Assembly (NCBI RefSeq): GCF_014127285.1
Contig: NZ_CP059901.1
Coordinates: forward strand, 2,108,001-2,172,000
From: Mumia sp. ZJ1417
Lineage (GTDB): Bacteria; Actinomycetota; Actinomycetes; Propionibacteriales; Nocardioidaceae
Direction of reading: 5' to 3'
DNA length: 64,000 bases
Part shown: in pieces, positions 1 to 9,554 of the stretch
How the letters are laid out: each line of letters begins with the position of its first letter
Position numbering within the stretch: position 1 is the first letter of the stretch
Notes under the pieces: generated by a model
Seen by the model: only the letters and a program-made list of their open reading frames with translations
Databases searched by the model: none
What the model was told of the DNA's origin: nothing
Translations under genes and position numbers: made by a program

Positions 1-31
1 ACTGGGAATAGCGCTCCGCCGGTGAGGTCAT
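1..31 (-). CDS. 5' end of a probable DEAD/DEAH-box helicase (partial)
   Basis: Only the first ten codons are in the window (MTSPAERYSQ). The ATG is preceded by GGAGG one base upstream, right after the tatC stop codon, so it would be the next gene of the pafBC-tatAC run. Large HelY/Ski2-like helicases of actinobacteria often start with a similar SPAERY segment and often lie after tatC. The assignment depends on that resemblance and on context. The reading frame is open to the window edge. Confidence 0.45.
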   Translation of the reverse strand, partial: MTSPAERYSQ

Positions 32-40
32 GCCTCCAGC

Positions 41-961
41 CTACGGGGCCGGGCGCGAGCCACCCGTCTCGTCGTCGTCCAGGTCGCTCGGTCTGTCGTC
101 GTCGAGGTTGCGTTCGACGACGATCTCCGACATCGCGTCATCCGAGACTGCCAAGCCCTCGGCTGCGGCGCGCTTGGCACGTCGACGGTCGACGAGATGC
201 GCGATCACCTCGGCGATGAGGAACAGCAGCGTCATCGGCAGCGCCAGCACGACCATCGTCAACGGGTCCGTCGATGGTGTCGCGAGCGCGGCAAAGACGA
301 AGGTCCCGACGATGATCCATGCGCGTGATCGGGCGAGCTGCGCGCCCGACACCGCACCCATCGCACTGAGGAGCACGACGAACAGCGGGATCTCAAACGC
401 CACCGAGAACACCAGCAGGATGCGGAGCACGAAGGCCAGGTAGTCCGGGAGCGCGTTGAAGTTCGAGGCGAAGTCGGGCGTGAAGCCCATCAGGAGCTCG
501 ATGCCCTTGGGGAGCACCAGGTAGCCAGTGATGAACCCGATGATGAACAGCGGGCCGGCGATCGCGCAGAAGAGGATCGTCCAACGGCGCTCGTTGCGGT
601 GCATCGCAGGAACGATGAAGGCCCAGATCTGGTAGAGCCAGATCGGGCTCGACACGACAAGCCCCGCGACCAGGGAGATCTTGAGCGCGAAGGTGAACGG
701 ATCGGCGATGCCGGAGAACGTCAACGCCTCGTTGATGTCCTGGCCGTTCTCCTCCAGCGTCTCGACGGCCTGGAAGTACGGAACGGTCAGAAAGTCGAGC
801 AGCTGGTCGTAGAAGAATGCCGCGAGGATCGTGCCGGCGACGATCGCCAGCACCGCCCTGAGGAGGCGGTCACGAAGCTCCCGCAGGTGCGCGGCCAGCG
901 GCATCGTGCCATCTGGGGAGTCGGCCGGGTTCGGCCGCTTCCCTCGGGAGATGAGCGCCAC
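41..961 (-). CDS. tatC: Sec-independent translocase subunit TatC
   Basis: This is the multispanning receptor component of the twin-arginine translocase, which binds signal peptides of folded exported proteins in the cytoplasmic membrane. The 306-residue protein has the family signature PLAAHLRELRDRLL near residue 20 and six hydrophobic segments between about residues 35 and 260. An acidic tail rich in Asp follows. It uses GTG; an in-frame ATG at 904 would start directly at the conserved segment, but actinobacterial TatC commonly carries such an N-terminal extension. It lies 8 bp after tatA on the same strand, downstream of pafBC, the usual actinobacterial order. Confidence 0.95.
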   Translation of the reverse strand: MALISRGKRPNPADSPDGTMPLAAHLRELRDRLLRAVLAIVAGTILAAFFYDQLLDFLTVPYFQAVETLEENGQDINEALTFSGIADPFTFALKISLVAGLVVSSPIWLYQIWAFIVPAMHRNERRWTILFCAIAGPLFIIGFITGYLVLPKGIELLMGFTPDFASNFNALPDYLAFVLRILLVFSVAFEIPLFVVLLSAMGAVSGAQLARSRAWIIVGTFVFAALATPSTDPLTMVVLALPMTLLFLIAEVIAHLVDRRRAKRAAAEGLAVSDDAMSEIVVERNLDDDRPSDLDDDETGGSRPAP

Positions 962-969
962 GAGTCAGG

Positions 970-1245
970 TCAGGGCGTGTCGGTGTGCTTGTCGTACGCC
1001 GTCGGCCGGGTCGGCTGGACCACGTCGGACGGCAGCGTGGCGGGCTTCTCCTCGACGGCCTTCACCGTCGTGGCAGTCGTCTTGTCGTCCTCGTCGTCGT
1101 CGATGAGCCCCTTGGTCTCCGACTTGAAGATCCGCAGGGCACGGCCCGACCCCCGAGCGAGCTCGGGGAGCTTCTTCGCACCGAACAGCAGGACCAGGAC
1201 AGCCAGGATGAGAACGATCTCCATCGGGCCGATCTGCTTGAACAT
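970..1245 (-). CDS. tatA: Sec-independent translocase subunit TatA
   Basis: TatA forms the pore-like oligomer of the Tat export system. The 91-residue protein has the expected layout: one short N-terminal membrane helix (about residues 7-22), the FGAKKLPELARGSG hinge and amphipathic helix, then a charged, disordered tail with an acidic EDDK stretch. A GAGGT ribosome site precedes the ATG. It follows pafC after 33 bp and precedes tatC, so the two Tat components are probably expressed with pafBC. Confidence 0.95.
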   Translation of the reverse strand: MFKQIGPMEIVLILAVLVLLFGAKKLPELARGSGRALRIFKSETKGLIDDDEDDKTTATTVKAVEEKPATLPSDVVQPTRPTAYDKHTDTP

Positions 1246-1278
1246 AGTGACCTCAGTTTCTCAGTGCGGGCTGAGCCT

Positions 1279-2247
1279 TCATTCGGCATCGTACGCCGCA
1301 AGTGAAGCACGAGTCTCGCTGACTATCTGCTCGGCGAGACGTGTGGGCTCCACCACACGGATATTACCTCCGGCGCGAAGGACGAAGCGCTTGAGCCACG
1401 CCTCGTCACCCGTGACGACCTTGATCCGGACCCAACCATCCTCGTCGGTGCCGAGCTCAGTGTGGTCGACATACTCCCGAACCCACAAGGCGTTGGGGTG
1501 CAACGCGACCACGGCCTCGTACGCGTCGTCGTGCGGCTGGAACAGTCGGGTGGCGTAGTCGCGGGGCTCGACCCCCTCGTGCTCCGCCACGGCGTCGTCA
1601 AGGATCTCGATGCGCTCGACGCGGTCCAGGCGGAAGAGCCGCACGTCGTGCGCGCGGTAGCACCAACCCTCGAGGTAGAGGCGTCCCTCCGCGGTGATCA
1701 GCCGCAACGGGTCGACGTCACGGTCGGTCAGCTCGTCGCGTGACTCGACGCGGTACTGGAGGTGGAGTCGGCGTCCCTGGCGCAGCGCCTCAGCGACCCG
1801 CTCGTGGACCTGCGACTCGGCGTCCTCGACGAGAACCTCGGCCGCGCCCGCGCCGAGGTCGGCGTCGCCGGTCGCCGCGGTCAGCTTGGCGAGCGCGGAC
1901 TCCAGCGCCGCCAGATCGCGTCCGGCGACGGTCTCCTTGAGGGCGCGCAGCGCCGTGATCAGCGACGCGGCCTCGTAGCCGTTGAGGCGCAGCGGCCGCT
2001 TCAGAAAGTCGGCGTTGTCGATGTAGACGACACCGTCGGCGTTGAGCGCGTCCATGTCCACATCGATCATCTCGCCGGACACCGCCTCGGGTAGTCCGCA
2101 GAACCACAGCACGTTGAGGTCCTTGACGATCTGAGCCTTGGGGACCCCGAACAGCTCGGCGACCTCGGTGACGGGAACCCCGTCGTTCGTGCGCAGATAG
2201 GGGACGAGTGCGAGCATCCGCTCGATCTGCTTCGCGGACGGGCTCAC
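1279..2247 (-). CDS. pafC: WYL-domain transcriptional regulator PafC
   Basis: PafC is one half of the PafBC heterodimer that activates the RecA-independent DNA-damage response in mycobacteria. The 322-residue protein has an N-terminal winged-helix region (QIERMLALVPYLRTNDG, VTEVAELFGV) and a C-terminal WYL-type region. The WYL core reads LYLEGWCYRAHDVRLFRLDR, so the usual WYL triad is modified. Its GTG overlaps the pafB stop by 4 bp (GTGA), indicating translational coupling. The pairing and position next to pafA support the name over a generic WYL regulator. Confidence 0.9.
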   Translation of the reverse strand: MSPSAKQIERMLALVPYLRTNDGVPVTEVAELFGVPKAQIVKDLNVLWFCGLPEAVSGEMIDVDMDALNADGVVYIDNADFLKRPLRLNGYEAASLITALRALKETVAGRDLAALESALAKLTAATGDADLGAGAAEVLVEDAESQVHERVAEALRQGRRLHLQYRVESRDELTDRDVDPLRLITAEGRLYLEGWCYRAHDVRLFRLDRVERIEILDDAVAEHEGVEPRDYATRLFQPHDDAYEAVVALHPNALWVREYVDHTELGTDEDGWVRIKVVTGDEAWLKRFVLRAGGNIRVVEPTRLAEQIVSETRASLAAYDAE

Positions 2248-3206
2248 CGGCTCGACACCTCCAGGACGCGGGCGAGGCGGTCACGGACCTCGGTGCGCAG
2301 CTCGGGAGGAGACACGGCGACGGCGTCGGGCCCGTACGAGGCGATGTCGGAGGCCAGCTCGCCGGCCGAGCCGTACGGCACCTCGATCACGTCCCAGCCC
2401 TCGTCGCCGGGCTCCTGGGTCGTGGCGCGGCGCCGCAGCCCGAGGCCACGGCCCTTGCGTACGCGTACGACCGCGTCGGACGTGGGCGGGGCGGGAAACA
2501 GCGAGGCAGCGATCTCGCGGACGTCCGCGTCGTCCGGCACGTCGAATTCCATTGACGCGCCGGCGGCCTCGACGTCTCCGACGACCCTGCTGAGACGGAA
2601 GAGGCGCTGGTCGGCGCGGTCGCGGTCGTAGCCGACGAGATACCAGCGGCCGTGCCACGACACGACGCGCCACGGCTCGACGACCCGCTGGGCGCGTGCG
2701 CCATCGGCGCGTTCGTACAGGAAGGTGACGGGGGTACGGGTGACGACCGCGTCCCAGACCGCCTCGAAGGCGGGCTCGCTCGCGGCGAGGCGGGGCTCGA
2801 CACCGGAGAGCGCGTCGGGATCGACGGGGACGCCTGCGGCGACGAGCTTGCGGAGGGCGACGGCGGTCGCGTCACCGAGGCGCGCGCTCTGCCAGACCCG
2901 TGCGGCGACGCCGATCACGGCAGCCTCCGCGGGCTCGAGGTCGATCGGCGGGAGCTCGAAGTCCTCTCGACGGATCCGGTAGCCCGGCTCGACGCCGTGG
3001 TAGGACTCGGTCTCCCCCACCTCGATGCGGATGCCGATGGTCCGCAGTGCGTCTTTGTCCCGCTCGAACATCCGGTCGAACGCGGCGTCGGACTGGCCGC
3101 GGTAGGGCTCGATGACCTCACGGATGCGGGACTTGGGGAGAGAGGTCGGCGTCACCAGGAGCGCGATGAGGAGGTTCATCAGCCGCTCGGTCGTGCGTGG
3201 TGCCAC
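2244..3206 (-). CDS. pafB: WYL-domain transcriptional regulator PafB
   Basis: PafB is the partner of PafC; together they recruit RNA polymerase to DNA-damage promoters. The N-terminus reads PRTTERLMNLLIALL, the family's winged helix, and the WYL core HGRWYLVGYDRDRADQRLFRLSR lies near the middle. The start chosen is the GTG at 3206, because GAGGAG lies 7 nt upstream and homologues begin just before the TERLMNLL segment. An upstream in-frame start at 3248 would add 14 residues without a ribosome site. The resulting protein has 320 residues. A TANNNT box (TAGTTT, 3247-3252) could drive it from about 35 nt upstream. Confidence 0.9.
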   Translation of the reverse strand: MAPRTTERLMNLLIALLVTPTSLPKSRIREVIEPYRGQSDAAFDRMFERDKDALRTIGIRIEVGETESYHGVEPGYRIRREDFELPPIDLEPAEAAVIGVAARVWQSARLGDATAVALRKLVAAGVPVDPDALSGVEPRLAASEPAFEAVWDAVVTRTPVTFLYERADGARAQRVVEPWRVVSWHGRWYLVGYDRDRADQRLFRLSRVVGDVEAAGASMEFDVPDDADVREIAASLFPAPPTSDAVVRVRKGRGLGLRRRATTQEPGDEGWDVIEVPYGSAGELASDIASYGPDAVAVSPPELRTEVRDRLARVLEVSSR

Positions 3207-3305
3207 CGGATACTCCTCGTCGGGTCGGACCAGCAGGTCAGCCAACAAACTACATCGTCGGAGAACTACCGTGCCGGACCCGACGAGGAGGACGGGCGCG
3301 CGCCG

Positions 3306-4241
3306 TTACGGCGTGGGCGTGGCCGCCGGTGCGGCCTTCTTCACGAGATCGACCACGAACACGAGCGTGTCGCCGCCGTTGATGCCGCCGTCCGGACGAC
3401 CGGCTGCACCGTACGCATCGGTGTAAGGGATCGTGATGAGAACGCGGTCACCGATCTTCTTGCCGACGAGGCCGGTGATGAAGCCCGGGATCATCTGGCC
3501 CTCCTTGAGCTCGAAGTCGACGGTGCCGCCGGACTTGTACGAGCTGTCGAAGGTCTTGCCGTCACGGCCGTTGACGCCCACGTAGCGGACGGAGACCGAG
3601 TCGCCCGCCTTGACGGTCTCAGCCTTCTTGCCCTTGGCGGGCGTGAGGACCTTCGACTCGGTCTTGGCGACGACCAGCGGCGTCTTCTTCAGGGTGATCT
3701 TGGGCTCTGCGTCGCCCTTGCCCGAGACGCTGACGTCGGCGATCGTGCCCGTCACCTTGGGTGCCTCCCACTTGGAGAGGACGTCGGCGACGACCAGGAG
3801 CGTGTCGTCGGCGTTCTCGCCCTCGGTCTGCCCGAGGTCCTTGCCGGTGAGACCGATCAGGACGCGGGTGCCGTAGGGCTTGCCGACGAGCGCGGGGGCA
3901 AGGATGGTGTCCTGGGTGGAGTCGAGCGTGGTGGCGCTGTCGCCTTCGGTCTCGAACGTGCCGCCCATCTCCTTGCCGTCCTTGGCCTGGATGATGACGT
4001 ACTTCATCGTGGCGTTGTCGCCCTCGGCAACCTTCGGGCCGTCGCCCTCGGTGATGACGCGGCTGGTCATCTCGTCGACCTCGACGCCCTTGGCGTCCTT
4101 CACCTCAGGCGCCTCACCGACCTTGCCGGTCACGGTGACGTCATCGAAGGTGCCCGCGTCGGATTCGTCGTCTCCGCCACCACAGGCGGCGGCAGTGAAG
4201 ACGAGGAGCGGGGCGATCATCAGGGCTGCTAGGCGGCGCAC
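3306..4241 (-). CDS. FKBP-type peptidyl-prolyl isomerase lipoprotein
   Basis: This is a predicted extracytoplasmic lipoprotein that would catalyse proline isomerisation in exported proteins. The signal peptide ends in the lipobox FTAAAC, followed by a Gly/Asp-rich tether. Two FKBP-like repeats follow. The first (about residues 45-140) is degenerate. The second (about 190-300) keeps the canonical core, with VRYVGVNGRDGKTFDSSY, GQMIPGFITGLVGKKIGDR and IPYTDAYGAAG. It starts with GTG. It lies between pafA and pafB on the same strand, a common actinobacterial arrangement, but no functional tie to pupylation is shown by the sequence. Confidence 0.88.
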   Translation of the reverse strand: MRRLAALMIAPLLVFTAAACGGGDDESDAGTFDDVTVTGKVGEAPEVKDAKGVEVDEMTSRVITEGDGPKVAEGDNATMKYVIIQAKDGKEMGGTFETEGDSATTLDSTQDTILAPALVGKPYGTRVLIGLTGKDLGQTEGENADDTLLVVADVLSKWEAPKVTGTIADVSVSGKGDAEPKITLKKTPLVVAKTESKVLTPAKGKKAETVKAGDSVSVRYVGVNGRDGKTFDSSYKSGGTVDFELKEGQMIPGFITGLVGKKIGDRVLITIPYTDAYGAAGRPDGGINGGDTLVFVVDLVKKAAPAATPTP

Positions 4242-4330
4242 GCGGCGGTACCAATCACTCGGAGTCAGGGCAACGACTGCAACGGTAGCCGACGAACCTC
4301 AGAAAACCATGAGGAGTCTGAACGGCTCTC

Positions 4331-5692
4331 TCACATGCCGTCGATGAGCTTCTGGACGCGCTCGTCGTGCGACCGGAACGGGTCCTTGCAAAGGACGGTG
4401 CGCTGGGCCTGGTCGTTGAGCTTGAGATGCACCCAGTCGACGGTGAAATCGCGCCGTCGCTCCTGTGCACGCTTGATGAATTCGCCGCGCAGGCGGGCCC
4501 GCGTGGTCTGCGGGGGCTTAGACTTCGCCTCGAAGATCGCCAGGTCGTCGGTCACACGAGCCACCGCCCCTTGACGCTCGAGCAGGTAGTAGAGACCGCG
4601 GTCGCGCAGGATGTCGTGGTATGCGAGGTCCATCTGCGCGATGCGCGGGTGGCTCCACGTGAGGTTGTTCTTCTCGCGGTAGCGGTCGAGCAACCGATAC
4701 TTGATGACCCAGTCGATCTCGCGCTCGACCAGCGACAGGTCCTCGGACTCGACGGCCTTGAGCGTGCGCTCCCACAGCTCCAGCGCCCGTACGGAGACCG
4801 AGTTGTCAGGGTCGAACCGGTCGACGAAGGCGCGCGCCTTGGTGAGGTACTCGGACTGGATCTCCAGCGCGGAGAGCTCGCGTCCATTGGCGAGCGCGAC
4901 CTTGCGGCGCCCCGTCATGTCGTGGGAGATCTCACGGATGGCGCGGATCGGGTTGTCGAGGGTCATGTCGCGCATCGGGATGCCGGCCTCGATCATCTGC
5001 AGGACGAGGTGCGTCGTCGCGACCTTGAGCAGCATCGTCGTCTCGCTCATGTTCGAGTCGCCGACGATGACGTGCAGACGGCGGTAGCGCTCGGCGTCCG
5101 CGTGCGGCTCGTCGCGGGTGTTGATGATCGGGCGCGAGCGCGTCGTCGCTGACGAGACGCCCTCCCAGATGTGCTCGGCGCGCTGCGAGACGGAGAACAT
5201 CGCCCCCCGCGGAGTCTGCTGGACCTTGCCTGCGCCGCAGATGATCTGGCGCGACACCAGGAACGGGATCAGGATGTCGGCGATCCGGCTGAACTCGCCG
5301 TCGCGAGAGACGAGGTAGTTCTCGTGGCACCCGTACGAGTTGCCGGCGGAGTCGGTGTTGTTCTTGAAGAGATAGATGTCGCCGAGGATGCCGTCCTCGC
5401 GCAGCCGCGTCTGGGCGTCAAGCAGAAGCCCTTCGAGGACCCGCTCCCCCGCCTTGTCGTGGGTCACGAGCTCGACGATGTCGTCGCACTCCGGGGTGGC
5501 GTACTCCGGGTGGCTGCCGACGTCCAGATAGAGCCGGGCGCCGTTACGCAGGAAGACGTTGCTGCTGCGCCCCCAGGACACGACCCGGCGGAACAGATAG
5601 CGCGCCACCTCGTCCGGCGACAGGCGTCGCTGTCCCCGGAACGTGCACGTCACGCCGTACTCGTTCTCGATCCCGAAGATCCGTCGGTCCAC
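4331..5692 (-). CDS. pafA: Pup--protein ligase PafA
   Basis: PafA uses ATP to activate the C-terminal glutamate of Pup and joins it to lysine side chains of target proteins. The 453-residue protein matches the family length and opens with [12 protein letters not shown], the glutamine-synthetase-like nucleotide-binding strand with its catalytic Glu. Further family segments are [34 protein letters not shown] and [20 protein letters not shown]. It starts with GTG 6 nt after a TAGGGT box, so the transcript is probably leaderless. It resembles Dop elsewhere in the window but lacks the longer N-terminal loop of Dop. Confidence 0.97.
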   Translation of the reverse strand: MDRRIFGIENEYGVTCTFRGQRRLSPDEVARYLFRRVVSWGRSSNVFLRNGARLYLDVGSHPEYATPECDDIVELVTHDKAGERVLEGLLLDAQTRLREDGILGDIYLFKNNTDSAGNSYGCHENYLVSRDGEFSRIADILIPFLVSRQIICGAGKVQQTPRGAMFSVSQRAEHIWEGVSSATTRSRPIINTRDEPHADAERYRRLHVIVGDSNMSETTMLLKVATTHLVLQMIEAGIPMRDMTLDNPIRAIREISHDMTGRRKVALANGRELSALEIQSEYLTKARAFVDRFDPDNSVSVRALELWERTLKAVESEDLSLVEREIDWVIKYRLLDRYREKNNLTWSHPRIAQMDLAYHDILRDRGLYYLLERQGAVARVTDDLAIFEAKSKPPQTTRARLRGEFIKRAQERRRDFTVDWVHLKLNDQAQRTVLCKDPFRSHDERVQKLIDGM

Positions 5693-5698
5693 GTCACC

Positions 5699-5704
5699 AC
5701 CCTA
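5699..5704 (-). promoter_or_regulatory. -10 box of pafA (leaderless)
   Basis: TAGGGT lies 6 nt before the pafA GTG on the minus strand and matches TANNNT. No Shine-Dalgarno sequence is visible, so transcription probably begins at the start codon. Confidence 0.55.
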
Positions 5705-5797
5705 TGCCTGAAGTGCGCGGGCCACTGGGACCTGCGCAGCGCCGCATCGATGAGTTATTCGTTCGAGAAGTGTCGTACCCCTGTGCGAGGGTGTTGG

Positions 5798-5814
5798 TAT
5801 TCCTAACAGGAATA
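5798..5814. promoter_or_regulatory. Palindromic operator upstream of the ABC exporter
   Basis: TATTCCT and AGGAATA are perfect 7-bp inverted arms separated by AAC. The site is AT-rich in a very GC-rich context and lies 31 bp before the exporter start. It looks like a dimeric repressor site, but no regulator gene is adjacent. Confidence 0.5.
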
Positions 5815-5844
5815 GTTCGATGAGGCAACGACCGGGTGAGGGAC

Positions 5845-6837
5845 ATGGACAGCGGGATCGCGATCGAGACGCAAGAGCTCGTCAAGACGTTCGGAGACAA
5901 GCGCGCGGTGGACGGGATCGACCTGCGCGTGCCTGAGGGCGGTGTCTACGGGTTCCTTGGACCCAACGGCGCGGGCAAGACCACGACGATCCAGATCCTG
6001 GCGACGCTGCTCAAACCTGACGGCGGCTCTGCAAAGGTCTTCGGGCACGACGTGGCGCGTGACCCTGACTCCGTACGAAGCCTGGTGAGCCTGACCGGCC
6101 AGTACTCCTCGGTCGACGAGGACCTCACCGGCCGCGAGAACCTCCAGCTCCTCGGACGCGTGCTCGGGTTCTCTCGCGAGCAGGCGCGCGGGCGGTGCGA
6201 CGACCTCCTCGAGGCATTCGGCCTGACCGACGCCGCCACCAAGCAGGTCAAGCGCTACTCCGGTGGCATGCGGCGGCGCCTCGACATCGCGGCGAGCATC
6301 GTCGTCACGCCCCAGCTGCTGTTCCTCGACGAGCCGACGACGGGCCTCGATCCGCGCAGCCGCAACCAGGTCTGGGACATCGTCCGCGCCCTGACCGCGC
6401 GCGGCACGACGGTCCTGCTCACCACCCAGTACCTCGACGAGGCTGACCAGCTCGCGGAGCGGATCGCCGTCATCGACACCGGCCGCATCATCGCCGAGGG
6501 CACGAGCAGCCAGCTCAAGGCGTCGGTCGGGTCCGGTGCCCTCCACGTCCACCTGCACGACCCGGCCGACCGCACCCGTGCGATCGACATCCTCACCCGT
6601 GCGTTCGGCGACGAGGTGTTCCCCGGCAGCGATCCCGCGGACGTCACGGGTCGCGTCGACGACCGGTCCAAGGTGCCGGCGGCGCTCGCGACGCTGGCTG
6701 CTGACGGCGTCGAGCTCGCCGGCTTCAGCTACGGCCAGCCGACCCTCGACGAGGTCTTCCTCGCTCTGACGGGCCACACCGCCGAAGACGCCGAGGTCTC
6801 CGTGGAGGCCTCCGACACAGAAGGAGCGGTGGCATGA
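5845..6837 (+). CDS. DrrA-like ABC transporter ATP-binding protein
   Basis: This is the cytoplasmic ATPase of a two-gene exporter of the daunorubicin-resistance type, which usually exports drugs or lipids. Visible motifs are Walker [11 protein letters not shown], the signature [11 protein letters not shown], Walker [15 protein letters not shown] and the switch region [12 protein letters not shown]. The C-terminal quarter is the variable DrrA tail. The ATG at 5845 is preferred, with GTGAGGG just upstream; a GTG at 5836 is the alternative. It overlaps the permease gene by 4 bp. The pair is inserted on the opposite strand between pafA and prcA, behind a palindromic site. Confidence 0.9.
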   Translation: MDSGIAIETQELVKTFGDKRAVDGIDLRVPEGGVYGFLGPNGAGKTTTIQILATLLKPDGGSAKVFGHDVARDPDSVRSLVSLTGQYSSVDEDLTGRENLQLLGRVLGFSREQARGRCDDLLEAFGLTDAATKQVKRYSGGMRRRLDIAASIVVTPQLLFLDEPTTGLDPRSRNQVWDIVRALTARGTTVLLTTQYLDEADQLAERIAVIDTGRIIAEGTSSQLKASVGSGALHVHLHDPADRTRAIDILTRAFGDEVFPGSDPADVTGRVDDRSKVPAALATLAADGVELAGFSYGQPTLDEVFLALTGHTAEDAEVSVEASDTEGAVA

Positions 6838-7670
6838 CCACCACGACCACCGACACCCCGATCGTCGCCGAGAAGCTCGACGCCGTCCTCGCCTCCGGGC
6901 CGCGCCCGCCGCGCGCCAACGCCGTGACGACGACACTGGCGTTCGGCTGGCGCGCCATCCTCCGGATCAAGCACGTCCCCGAGCAGCTCTTCGACGTGAC
7001 GCTGTTCCCGATCATCTCGGTGCTGATGTTCACGTACCTGTTCGGCGGAGCCATCGCAGGTTCGACGAGCGCCTATCTCCAGTTCCTCCTGCCAGGCATC
7101 CTGGTCCAGACCGTCGTCATGATCACGATGTACACGGGCGTCGCGCTCAACACCGACATCGAGAAGGGCGTCTTCGACCGCATCCGTACGCTGCCGATCT
7201 GGCGGCCGTCGGCGCTCGTCGGTGCACTCCTCGGCGACGCCGTCCGCTACACCCTGGCCTCGCTCTTCGTCGTCACGCTCGGTCTGATCCTCGGCTACCG
7301 GCCGGACGGCGGCGTCATCGGCGTCCTGCTGGGCGTCGTGGTGCTGATGGTGTTCTGCTTCGCGTTCAGCTGGCTCTGGACATGGGTCGGGCTGCTTGCG
7401 CGCAGCCCGCAGTCGGTCATGGGCATCAGCATGATGGTGCTGTTCCCGTTGGCGTTCCTGAGCCCTGTCTTCGTCGATCCCAAGACGATGCCCGAGTGGC
7501 TGCAGGCGTTCGTCGAGGTCAACCCCATCTCGCACGCCGTGTACGCCGTTCGTGGTCTCATGTCCGGCGACTCCGTCGGCGACGAGGTCGTGTGGACGTT
7601 CATCGCGGCCGCGGTGATGATCGCGATCTTCGCGCCGCTGACCATGCGGGCGTACGGGCGCCGTCGCTGA
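6834..7670 (+). CDS. DrrB-like ABC-2 type exporter permease
   Basis: This is the membrane half of the exporter encoded with the preceding ATPase. The 278-residue protein has about six hydrophobic segments, with the ABC-2 features [15 protein letters not shown] near the first helices and [16 protein letters not shown] near the C-terminus. It starts with an ATG that overlaps the ATPase stop (ATGA), so the two are translated together. The substrate cannot be read from the sequence. It ends 21 bp before the prcA stop, and transcription of the two converges. Confidence 0.9.
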   Translation: MTTTTTDTPIVAEKLDAVLASGPRPPRANAVTTTLAFGWRAILRIKHVPEQLFDVTLFPIISVLMFTYLFGGAIAGSTSAYLQFLLPGILVQTVVMITMYTGVALNTDIEKGVFDRIRTLPIWRPSALVGALLGDAVRYTLASLFVVTLGLILGYRPDGGVIGVLLGVVVLMVFCFAFSWLWTWVGLLARSPQSVMGISMMVLFPLAFLSPVFVDPKTMPEWLQAFVEVNPISHAVYAVRGLMSGDSVGDEVVWTFIAAAVMIAIFAPLTMRAYGRRR

Positions 7671-7691
7671 CGTGGTGCGTACGCCTCGAGG

Positions 7692-8390
7692 TCAGCCTGC
7701 GGCGAGCCCGGCTTCGACCTGCGCGTTCGAGATCCGCTTGAACTTGCGGGGCTGGCTGCGGGTACGGTCGAGCACCGCGACCTCGAGCTGGTCAGCGGTG
7801 ATGGTCCGCGGCGCGGTGTCCTCGTGGCCGAGCGCCTTGGCCGCCAGCACGATCGCACCGTCGAGGTCGAGCCCCGCCGTGTAGTGGTCCTTGAGATAGC
7901 CCTCGGCCGACTCCGCCTGCCCACCCATCACGGCGTGGCCCTGGATGTCCGCCACCGAGCCGTCGTACGTCAGCCGGTAGATCTGGTCCAGCTCGGGAGT
8001 CGTCCCGACCTCGGCGACGAACAGCTCCACCTCGTACGGCTTCTCGCCGCCGGAGGAGAAGATCGTGCCGAGCGTCTGGGCGTACGCGTTGGCGAGGCCT
8101 CGGCCGGTGACGTCGCTGCGGTCGTACGAGTAGCCACGCAGGTCGGCGAGGCGGACGCCGGCGATCCGCAGGTTCTCGAACTCGTTGTAGCGTCCGACGG
8201 CGGCGAACCCGATCCGGTCGTAGATCTCGCTGATCTTGTGCAACGCGTTGGACTGGTTCTCGGCGACGAAGAGCACGCCGTCGGCGTACTGGACGACCAC
8301 GACGCTGCGGCCGCGGGCGATGCCCTTGCGCGCGAAGTCCGCGCGGTCCTTCATCAGCTGCTCGGGCGAGACGTAGAACCCTGCGCTCAC
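7692..8390 (-). CDS. prcA: Proteasome subunit alpha PrcA
   Basis: PrcA forms the outer rings of the 20S core particle and gates substrate entry. The 232-residue protein starts with the gating tail [20 protein letters not shown], then [26 protein letters not shown], typical of actinobacterial alpha subunits. It lacks a processed N-terminal Thr, as expected. The GTG has GAGAGGAA upstream. It follows prcB after 48 bp in the order pup-prcB-prcA. Confidence 0.97.
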   Translation of the reverse strand: MSAGFYVSPEQLMKDRADFARKGIARGRSVVVVQYADGVLFVAENQSNALHKISEIYDRIGFAAVGRYNEFENLRIAGVRLADLRGYSYDRSDVTGRGLANAYAQTLGTIFSSGGEKPYEVELFVAEVGTTPELDQIYRLTYDGSVADIQGHAVMGGQAESAEGYLKDHYTAGLDLDGAIVLAAKALGHEDTAPRTITADQLEVAVLDRTRSQPRKFKRISNAQVEAGLAAG

Positions 8391-8438
8391 GGGATTCCTC
8401 TCTGGTTCAGGGACGACGACGGGTGCGGATCAGGAGGG

Positions 8439-9257
8439 CTACTCGACCGGGGCCGAGGGGCCGTCGGGCCGTGTCATGCGCCCACCGATGACCCGGTCGG
8501 CGATCGCGGCCGTCGTGTCGTCCTCATACGCGTGGTAGCCGTCGGCGGTGATGACGGCGACCATCGGGAAGATCCGACGGGTGAGGTCGGGCCCACCGGT
8601 CGCGGAATCGTCGTCGGCGGCGTCGTACAACGCCTGGATGCAGGCCGTCACCGCCTCGGTCTCGCTGAGATCGGGACGGTAGAGCTTCTTGAGGGCTCCG
8701 CGCGCGAACATCGAACCGGACCCGACCGAGTGGAACGAACGTTCCTCGTTGCGGTTGCCGGTCACGTCGAACACGAAGATGCGGCCGACCTCGGCGTCGA
8801 GGTCGTACGCGGCGAACAGCGGCACCACGGCCAGGCCCTGCATCGCCATCGCGAGGTTGTTACGGATGAGCGTCGCCAGGCGGTTGGCCTTGCCATCGGT
8901 CGAGAGCGGGATGCCCTCGATCTTCTCGTAATGCTCGAGCTCGAGCTGGAACAGGCGCGTCATCTCGACGGCGATGCCCGCGGTGCCGGCGATGCCGACC
9001 GCGGAGAACTCGTCTGCAGGGAAGACCTTCTGGATGTCACGCTGCGCGATGACGTTGCCCATCGTCGCGCGCCGGTCCCCCGCCATCACGACGCCGCCCG
9101 GGAAGGTCGCGGCAACGATCGTCGTCGCGTGGGTGATCTGCTGGGTCACCGTCGCTTCTCCGAGCCGCGCGGACGGCAGCAGCTCGGGCTGGTGCCGCGC
9201 GAGAAACTCGGTGAACGAGGAGGAACCGGAGGTCAGGAAGGCCTCAGGCAGCATCAC
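8439..9257 (-). CDS. prcB: Proteasome subunit beta PrcB
   Basis: PrcB is the catalytic subunit of the 20S proteasome. Autocleavage after Ala44 would expose Thr45 as nucleophile ([20 protein letters not shown]), leaving a 44-residue propeptide. Lys and Asp residues of the N-terminal hydrolase site are present in the AGDRRAT segment and beyond. The 272-residue length is usual. Its GTG overlaps the pup stop by 4 bp, and an ATG follows immediately, so translation is coupled to pup. Confidence 0.97.
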   Translation of the reverse strand: MMLPEAFLTSGSSSFTEFLARHQPELLPSARLGEATVTQQITHATTIVAATFPGGVVMAGDRRATMGNVIAQRDIQKVFPADEFSAVGIAGTAGIAVEMTRLFQLELEHYEKIEGIPLSTDGKANRLATLIRNNLAMAMQGLAVVPLFAAYDLDAEVGRIFVFDVTGNRNEERSFHSVGSGSMFARGALKKLYRPDLSETEAVTACIQALYDAADDDSATGGPDLTRRIFPMVAVITADGYHAYEDDTTAAIADRVIGGRMTRPDGPSAPVE

Positions 9258-9463
9258 TGTCCGCCCTTCTGCACGAAGCTGCGCACGAACTCCTCGGCGT
9301 TCTCCTCGAGCACGTCGTCGATCTCGTCGAGGATGGAGTCGATGTCGTCGTCGAGCTTCTCCTTGCGCTCGGCGACGTCCTCCGCGGGCGCGACCTCGAC
9401 GTCCTCTTCGGACTCGGTGCTCTTGCGTGTGGTCTTGTGTTGCTGTCCGCCGTCGCGTGCCAT
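9254..9463 (-). CDS. pup: Prokaryotic ubiquitin-like protein Pup
   Basis: Pup is the intrinsically disordered modifier attached to proteins destined for the proteasome. The 69-residue protein is acidic, with the helix-forming [17 protein letters not shown] segment that docks onto the Mpa coiled coil. It ends in GGQ, so Dop must deamidate it to GGE before ligation. GGAGG lies 5 nt before the ATG at 9463; the GTG codon immediately before it is an alternative start. The operon order pup-prcB-prcA is coupled by overlaps. Confidence 0.97.
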   Translation of the reverse strand: MARDGGQQHKTTRKSTESEEDVEVAPAEDVAERKEKLDDDIDSILDEIDDVLEENAEEFVRSFVQKGGQ

Positions 9464-9501
9464 CACAACCTCCTCGAGTCGGCTGTCGTGCCGTGGTCTC
9501 G

Positions 9502-9507
9502 ACCCTA
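9502..9507 (-). promoter_or_regulatory. Probable -10 box for pup-prcBA
   Basis: TAGGGT on the minus strand lies about 38 nt before the pup start, inside TATAGGGT. The gene has a strong ribosome site, so a short leader is expected here, unlike the neighbouring dop and pafA starts. Confidence 0.4.
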
Positions 9508-9554
9508 TACCGCAGGGGTGACGAGGGGGGTGCGACTTCGCGGGAGACGAACGT

